A stretch of DNA of 42,854 bases from Chitinophagaceae bacterium (GTDB taxonomy: Bacteria; Bacteroidota; Bacteroidia; Chitinophagales; Chitinophagaceae), in assembly GCA_947447005.1 (NCBI GenBank), contig CANFHO010000010.1, forward strand, positions 1 through 42,854, in the 5' to 3' direction. The translations under genes and the position numbers were made by a program. Shown here one piece after another: positions 38,217 through 42,854 of the stretch. Each line of letters begins with the position of its first letter. The stretch's first letter is position 1. Under the pieces are notes generated by a model, which was not told the origin of the DNA, did no database searches, and saw nothing but the letters and a program-made list of their open reading frames with translations.

Positions 38217-39553
38217 CAGGAAATCGTTTTGGTTTTCTTGGCAGTGAGAAAATATAATATCAGGAATGCCGCCAACACAGCGGTGGCAGTAAGTGCAGTC
38301 ATGGGTTTGGTGATAGCAATATTGATGGCGATGAATGTATAGGATGCAATAAAAATGATAGGCATCAATGGAAAGAATTTCATGGTGTAGATCTGTTTCG
38401 GATCAAGGTGGCTGGTTCTTTTTCGGATGATGAATATGGTGGCTGCGGAGAATGCCATCCCAATGCAATCCAGAAACATGGTGAAACCCAATATTTTATC
38501 CACTGTTTTAGCAAAGAACAAGACCACTACCGTGATGAGTGCATATACTGTAAGACTAACCGTCAATACATCTTTCTTTTCATCTTTTTTGCTGAATGCT
38601 TTTGGAAGAATTCCATCCTGGCTCATGGCATACATCACACGCGGGTTGCTCATGAGGAGCACGTTGACATAAGCAAGTACCGCCATGAAAAGCAAGATAG
38701 AAAAAACGAATCTGCCTGAGGGACCAAACATGCGTTCTGCAACAATGGCTGCGATGCCTTTTGCATTTTTAAGTTCCTCGAAGCCAATTTGTTTATAATA
38801 GGCATAGCTCACAGCGAGATAAAGCAGGATGATTACGATGATTCCGATGAAAATGCCGCGTGGAAGATTTTTCCGTGGATTTTTTATTTCATCACCAAAA
38901 TTGATAGTTTGTTGATATCCGCCATAGGTAAAGGATACAGCTACCAGGGCTACCCCAAATGATTTCACATAATCCCAAAAAGTCAAGTCTGTTTTAGGCA
39001 CAAAATCATGAACTACTTTGGAAGATGAAGGAAAAAATATTCCAGCCACTATCAGGAGAATCATGGATATCTTGATCAACATGAGAATATTTTGTGTGGT
39101 TGAGCTCATGCGCAATCCCATGAGATTTACCCCATAGAACATGATAATGGCAGCCATGGCTATTAGCGACCGAACAAGGTCTGATGGTGGTGTTGAGAAG
39201 ATGACCTGTGATATATATTCACTACCGATCAATGCCACCAAGGCCAATGAAGAAGCATTCGAGATGAGAATGATACAATTCACTGCGAATGCTATGGAAG
39301 GATGATAGCAGGTGGCGAATATTTTATAATAGCCTCCAGTGATTGGGTAACGTGATCCTATTTCAGCATAGGTAAGCGCGCCACAAAGAGCAATCAATCC
39401 GCCAGCCACCCAAGTGATAAAAAACACAGAGGGGGTCACTGCTGCATTCGCAGAATCGGATGCAGTTCTGAAGATGCCCATGCCGATCACCAGACCTATC
39501 ACGATCATGGTGATGTCGAATAAATTCAAGAGTGGTTTTTTCGGGTTTGTCAT
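38216..39553 (-). CDS. APC-family amino-acid permease
   Basis: 445-aa membrane protein with about 12 helices. The first helix carries the APC glycine motif VIGMGIF near residues 22-28, and the second reads WVAGGLIALCGALTYAEIGSRYP, a family signature. It probably imports or exchanges an amino acid. Its stop/start overlap with the downstream PLP lyase suggests a sulfur amino acid as substrate (inference). It is divergent from the cobalamin-riboswitch receptor, with a heptad array 15 nt upstream of its ATG. Confidence 0.9.
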   Translation of the reverse strand: MTNPKKPLLNLFDITMIVIGLVIGMGIFRTASDSANAAVTPSVFFITWVAGGLIALCGALTYAEIGSRYPITGGYYKIFATCYHPSIAFAVNCIILISNASSLALVALIGSEYISQVIFSTPPSDLVRSLIAMAAIIMFYGVNLMGLRMSSTTQNILMLIKISMILLIVAGIFFPSSSKVVHDFVPKTDLTFWDYVKSFGVALVAVSFTYGGYQQTINFGDEIKNPRKNLPRGIFIGIIVIILLYLAVSYAYYKQIGFEELKNAKGIAAIVAERMFGPSGRFVFSILLFMAVLAYVNVLLMSNPRVMYAMSQDGILPKAFSKKDEKKDVLTVSLTVYALITVVVLFFAKTVDKILGFTMFLDCIGMAFSAATIFIIRKRTSHLDPKQIYTMKFFPLMPIIFIASYTFIAINIAITKPMTALTATAVLAAFLILYFLTAKKTKTIS

Positions 39554-39567
39554 GCGGGGAAGTTAAT

Positions 39568-39664
39568 AAAAAAAGAGAAAAGAGAAGAGTGAAAAGAGAA
39601 GGGATATTAAATTCCATTCACCTTTGTATTTCATTTTTCACTTTTCCCTTTTATCTTTTCTCTT
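39568..39664. repeat. Heptad-repeat inverted pair in the permease/btuB divergent spacer
   Basis: The purine arm (39568-39603) contains AAAAGAG twice, AAGAGTG, AAAAGAG and AAGGG in a 7-nt register. The pyrimidine arm (39634-39664) contains TTTTCAC, TTTTCCC, TTTTATC and TTTTCTC. The arms pair imperfectly. This is the only array not close to a stop codon: it sits between two divergent genes. Confidence 0.8.
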
Positions 39665-39728
39665 GTTCTATTCACATCGTGTTAAAAACAAAATCATCCC
39701 ATCCCAACTTTCACCTGCATCTTTGTGA

Positions 39729-39905
39729 TGCATTTGGTTGAATGCCCCTGAAGGGAAATTCATTAAAAGGGAAGTCCGGTCTGATTCCGGCGCTATCCCC
39801 GTAGCTGTAAAGACCTCTGCGAAAGCAAAACATCTGCAACATACGCCACTGTTCAAACGGGAAGGCTTGCAGATGGGGTTGAGCCAGAAGACCTGCCTGA
39901 TGTAC
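39729..39905 (+). ncRNA. Cobalamin (adenosylcobalamin-type) riboswitch
   Basis: The conserved core reads GGGAAGTCCGGT (39769-39780), then GATTCCGGCGCTATCCCCG and TAGCTGTAA, the class signature. The B12 box appears as GAGCCAGAAGACCTGCC (39881-39897). A 9-bp helix joins CATCTGCAA (39831-39839) with TTGCAGATG (39867-39875). A CATCTTTG box (39718-39725) could be the -7 element starting the RNA near 39731. The BtuB-like receptor is the regulated gene; B12 binding should reduce its expression. The boundaries are approximate. Confidence 0.95.
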
Positions 39906-40012
39906 ATTTTATCACACGAGCTTTCGGGAGAAAGGCTGGAGATGTTGAAACTGTATTATCAGCCATTCATTTCTGTTTATGTCCCCAAGGTTCATAGTAA
40001 ACCTTCACTATG
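39906..40012 (+). promoter_or_regulatory. Expression platform between riboswitch and btuB start
   Basis: Two mutually exclusive hairpins overlap the start codon. One pairs AAGGTT (39987-39992) with AACCTT (40000-40005). The other pairs CATAGT (39993-39998) with ACTATG (40007-40012), whose last three bases are the AUG. GGCTG (39934-39938) with CAGCC (39960-39964) may form an upstream stem. No U-tract terminator is seen, which points to translational control. Confidence 0.5.
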
Positions 40013-41962
40013 ACCAAACATTTATTATTTGCATGCATGATGCTAACATCCAAGGTGATGTTTGCGCAGAAAGACACCAGCGTCCGGTCACTCGAAGAAG
40101 TGATTGTAACGGCAAATCGTTTCCCTCAAAAACAGATCAGTACTGGTAAAGTCATAACCACCATCACCCGGGCTCAGATTGAAAAAACACCTGTACAGTC
40201 CGTAGGAGAATTGCTTAGTACACAATCAGGGATTAATGTTCTAGGAACAAACAATGCGCCAGGAACCAATCCGGATCTGTATTTCAGAGGAGCAGGCACA
40301 GGTAGTGTATTGATTTTGGTGGATGGAAATCCAGCCTATGATGCATCAACGATTCGATCTACCTTCGATTTGAATTTCATTCCGCTGGATGAGATCGAAC
40401 GCATTGAAATATTGAAAGGGGGACAATCCACTTTATATGGTTCAGATGCTGTAGCGGGTGTAATCAACATCATCACCAGAAGCAATGAGCAGAAAAAACT
40501 CAAAGCCAATTTGCATCTATCCGCAGGCTCATACAAGACGAAAAAAAGTGAATTGAGTGTAGGTGGTAAAACGAAACTAATCACATACAAAGCAGAATTG
40601 GGAACCACCCGTTCAGCAGGATTTTCATCAGCTGCAGACACATTTAAGGTGAAGTCGTTTGACAAAGACGGCATGCATAGAAGATTTGTGCGTGCTGAGA
40701 TTGGATCGTTGCCAGGAAAATCATGGAATTGGACTACATCATTCCAGCAAACGAAGTACAGCAATGACATGGATGAAACGAGGTTTGAAGATGCCAAAGA
40801 TTCCAAAGTAGACAATAGCAATATGCAATGGAATGCCCAGGTATCCAGGAAGCTGGGAAATGCAACCATTCATGCGAATTTCTCCACCAATAATTCAGTG
40901 AGACATTACAAGGATGATTCATTGTATTTGAATGGTTTTTCAAAATTTATTTTATCTGATTTCACAGGCAGGTCCAGTTATGCAGAATTGTATTCCACTA
41001 TCAAATTGAGTGATCAAATTCAGTTGTTCACAGGTATTGATCACAGATGGCAAAACACCGATCAGTATTATTTTTCTGTTAGCAGCTGGGGTGATTATAG
41101 TTCAACGATATCAAGTGATTCAGCCAAAACAAATGTGAGTAGCGCCACTGCGTCGTTGGTATACAATGGTAAGAAGGGATTCAATGTTGAGGGTGGAGTT
41201 CGATATAACAAACACAGCAGGTATGGAGATCATGTCACATACACATTCAATCCTTCTTATCTGTTCAAAAATAAATTCAAGTTTGCCTATAATTTGTCGA
41301 GCGCGTTCATGTCGCCTACCCTGTATCAATTGTATGATGGATATTCAGGTGAACATAATCTTCAACCCGAAACATCTGTGAGCAATGAAGTATCTGTTCA
41401 ATACATAGGCATGAAAGATTTGAATCTAAGGGCCACCTTTTTCAGCAGAAACATTGATCATGGCATTGATTACAGTTATGAATCCTACAAGTACTACAAT
41501 TATGGCAAGAAGAAAGATCATGGAATGGAGCTTGAAGCATCTTATACATTTGGAAAGTGGGACATGCATGCAAACTATACTTATTTGAAAGGGAATGTAA
41601 CTACAGCCAATTATGTGTACAATTCGAGTACATGGTTGTATGAGAAAAAAGGCGATACTACCTATTCGCATTTGTTCAGGGTGCCCGCTTCAACGTTCAA
41701 TGCACACATTGGTATTCAGGCAAGCAAGAAGCTGTATATATCGATATCACAAAAAATCGCTGGCAAAAGATTTGAGCCCATTTATGGAGCATCGCCCGTA
41801 GAGATGAAAGCATTTCAAACAACCGATTTATTTCTACAATACAGTGTGAATCGTTCATTGAAAATATATGGTTCCTTACGAAATCTCTTTAATACCCAGT
41901 ATCAGGAGATATGGGGATATAATACGATGGGGAGGAATGTTGTGTTGGGAGTGAGGTTTTGA
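40010..41962 (+). CDS. btuB: BtuB-like TonB-dependent cobalamin receptor
   Basis: 650-aa outer-membrane receptor. A signal peptide ends near VMFAQK, then come the TonB-box-like LEEVIVTANRF (about residues 28-38), the plug (about 40-155, with PDLYFRGAGTGSVLILVDG and IEILKGGQSTLYGSDAVAGVINIIT) and a 22-strand-type barrel ending NVVLGVRF. The cobalamin riboswitch directly upstream is the main evidence for B12 or another corrinoid as substrate. No BtuCDF genes are in the window. It ends 8 nt before a repeat array. Confidence 0.93.
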   Translation: MTKHLLFACMMLTSKVMFAQKDTSVRSLEEVIVTANRFPQKQISTGKVITTITRAQIEKTPVQSVGELLSTQSGINVLGTNNAPGTNPDLYFRGAGTGSVLILVDGNPAYDASTIRSTFDLNFIPLDEIERIEILKGGQSTLYGSDAVAGVINIITRSNEQKKLKANLHLSAGSYKTKKSELSVGGKTKLITYKAELGTTRSAGFSSAADTFKVKSFDKDGMHRRFVRAEIGSLPGKSWNWTTSFQQTKYSNDMDETRFEDAKDSKVDNSNMQWNAQVSRKLGNATIHANFSTNNSVRHYKDDSLYLNGFSKFILSDFTGRSSYAELYSTIKLSDQIQLFTGIDHRWQNTDQYYFSVSSWGDYSSTISSDSAKTNVSSATASLVYNGKKGFNVEGGVRYNKHSRYGDHVTYTFNPSYLFKNKFKFAYNLSSAFMSPTLYQLYDGYSGEHNLQPETSVSNEVSVQYIGMKDLNLRATFFSRNIDHGIDYSYESYKYYNYGKKKDHGMELEASYTFGKWDMHANYTYLKGNVTTANYVYNSSTWLYEKKGDTTYSHLFRVPASTFNAHIGIQASKKLYISISQKIAGKRFEPIYGASPVEMKAFQTTDLFLQYSVNRSLKIYGSLRNLFNTQYQEIWGYNTMGRNVVLGVRF

Positions 41963-41970
41963 TTGGATGA

Positions 41971-42092
41971 TGAAGTTTAGAAGGTTTAGGAAGTTGAGAA
42001 GGTTAGGAAGTTTTGAGGGTTTAGAAAATAAAAAAATGAGTATCTTAACAATAAAACCTAAACCTTCTAAACCTTCTCAACATCTAAACTTT
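41971..42092. repeat. Inverted pair of 8-9-nt repeats, btuB/marC spacer
   Basis: The purine-rich arm (41971-42024) repeats motifs such as GAAGTTTA, GAAGGTTTA and GAAGTTGA. The opposite arm (42053-42092) repeats CCTTCTAAA, CCTTCTCAA and CATCTAAA. A 16-nt block beginning GTTTAGAAGG (41975-41990) is exactly the reverse complement of part of the right arm. The array starts about 8 nt after the btuB stop and ends just before marC. Confidence 0.85.
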
Positions 42093-42097
42093 CAAAA

Positions 42098-42670
42098 ATG
42101 ACATTCGACGAAATAATCACAGTAACCTTTACCCTTTTTGCGGTGATTGATATCATCGGATCAATACCATTGCTTTTGTCGCTCAAACAAAAGATGGGAG
42201 GCATTCATGAAATGAAAGCCAGCTTGATTTCAGGCGGATTGATGATTTTCTTTTTGTTTGTAGGTGACAAATTTTTGAGTGTATTGGGAGTGGATGTAAG
42301 ATCCTTTGCCGTAGGTGGTTCAATTGTGATTTTCATTTTAGGGTTGGAGATGGTGTTGGGAATTGAATTCTTCAAGGGTGATGGGGATTCCAAATCAGGC
42401 ACGGTTGTACCGATTGCATTCCCGCTTATTGCAGGATCTGGCACACTAACAACCATCATCTCACTCAAATCAAGTTACAATGAATTGCCCATTCTCATTG
42501 GCATTCTGATCAATGTAGTGTTCGTTTACCTGGTATTACATTCCCTGGATTTTATTTCCAAACTACTTGGACATGCAGGCATGCTAGCCGTGCGTAAATT
42601 CTTTGGCGTGGTTCTGTTGGCTATCGCGGTGAAGATATTTGCCTCTAATGTAGGTGGACTTATTAAGTGA
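42098..42670 (+). CDS. MarC-family integral membrane protein
   Basis: 190 aa with five to six hydrophobic helices, matching the MarC (UPF0056) family: FDEIITVTFTLFAVIDIIGSIP at the start, GGSIVIFILGLEMVLG, PIAFPLIAGSGTLTTIISL (the signature segment) and VRKFFGVVLLAIAVKIF at the end. The physiological role of the family is unresolved; the multiple-antibiotic-resistance link suggested by the name has been questioned. The TGA stop is itself part of a heptad unit of the array that follows. Confidence 0.9.
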   Translation: MTFDEIITVTFTLFAVIDIIGSIPLLLSLKQKMGGIHEMKASLISGGLMIFFLFVGDKFLSVLGVDVRSFAVGGSIVIFILGLEMVLGIEFFKGDGDSKSGTVVPIAFPLIAGSGTLTTIISLKSSYNELPILIGILINVVFVYLVLHSLDFISKLLGHAGMLAVRKFFGVVLLAIAVKIFASNVGGLIK

Positions 42671-42747
42671 AAAGAGAAAAGTGAAAAGAGAAAAGTTTTC
42701 GCGCGCTTTAACTTCTTCAACCCCTTCAACTTTTTCAACCTATTCAC
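42667..42747. repeat. Heptad plus nonad array after marC
   Basis: The purine arm (42667-42694) is four perfect 7-mers: GTGAAAA, GAGAAAA, GTGAAAA, GAGAAAA. The marC stop TGA (42668-42670) lies inside the first. After a short GC-rich spacer comes a 9-nt series at 42712-42747: CTTCTTCAA, CCCCTTCAA, CTTTTTCAA, CCTATTCAC. The two arms belong to different repeat types and are not good complements. Bases 42748-42854 hold nothing I can support. Confidence 0.88.
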
Positions 42748-42854
42748 CTTCCTTCATGAATTTAAAAATTGATGAAAATATTTGGGAATGGATAATCAAA
42801 CAGATCAACGTTGTTTCTTCTTCCTCCACCATAGTATTAAACCTACACAAATAA

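Noticed and set aside
39738-40013. 91-codon open frame before btuB
   Set aside because: It lies across the cobalamin riboswitch core and B12 box, which explain the conservation. The composition is not protein-like.
40336-40869. 177-codon minus-strand frame inside btuB
   Set aside because: It is antisense to the plug domain of a clear TonB receptor and has no recognisable features.
42654-42854. 66-codon frame at the right end
   Set aside because: The first half is the heptad/nonad array. A possible internal start at 42756 gives 32 residues with no supporting feature.

Overview
This window reads as a chromosomal segment of a Bacteroidota bacterium, most likely Chitinophagaceae or a close relative. 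That placement is inferred from gene content and was not checked by alignment. The signs are a complete gldKLMN type IX secretion/gliding cluster, HmuY/TonB-receptor heme uptake genes, the Bacteroidota form of a DksA-like protein without a full zinc finger, several start-proximal boxes fitting the Bacteroidota promoter TTG-N17-23-TAnnTTTG, and modest GC content. I found no tRNA, rRNA, CRISPR array, insertion sequence, integrase or phage gene. The 32 complete genes I call are mostly housekeeping or envelope genes.

Layout. 1-4590: the possible 3' end of a + strand gene, an FtsX/LolC-type permease with rbfA, a divergent MsbA-like exporter, and a DksA-like protein with a long Lys/Ala/Pro tail. 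4597-7965: ileS. 8112-12005: a heme module (HmuY-like lipoprotein, TonB-dependent receptor, AraC regulator with a cysteine cluster). 12191-16553: gyrB, a 68-residue small protein, a SUI1-domain protein, gpmI. 16702-20999: an ECF sigma factor, a membrane-anchored beta-barrel protein, a lipoprotein, uvrC. 21049-25822: gldN, gldM, gldL and gldK (transcribed K to N). 25987-33995: a YyaL-like thioredoxin-domain protein, hemD, a DUF4271 membrane protein, a BamA/TamA-like barrel, hemW, gpsA. 34076-39553: an efflux adaptor and TolC-like protein without an inner-membrane pump, then a PLP-dependent C-S lyase-like enzyme coupled to an amino-acid permease. 39729-42670: a cobalamin riboswitch, a BtuB-like receptor and a MarC-family protein.

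Tetrapyrroles recur: heme capture (HmuY and its receptor), uroporphyrinogen III synthesis (HemD), heme handling (HemW) and B12 uptake (riboswitch and BtuB-like receptor). Envelope export is the other theme (gldKLMN, BamA-like barrel, MsbA-like ABC protein, TolC/adaptor).

The strongest unexplained signal is in the spacers. Seven intergenic regions hold degenerate short tandem repeats with a 7-nt period (also 8 or 9 nt) on strongly purine/pyrimidine-biased strands. Most are arranged as an inverted pair, purine arm first and pyrimidine arm second. Five arrays overlap or touch a stop codon, and a sixth starts about 8 nt after one. These genes lack a classical GC-hairpin/U-tract terminator directly after the stop, while the genes that have one lack arrays. 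I propose a family of heptad-repeat 3'-end elements; their function is inference.
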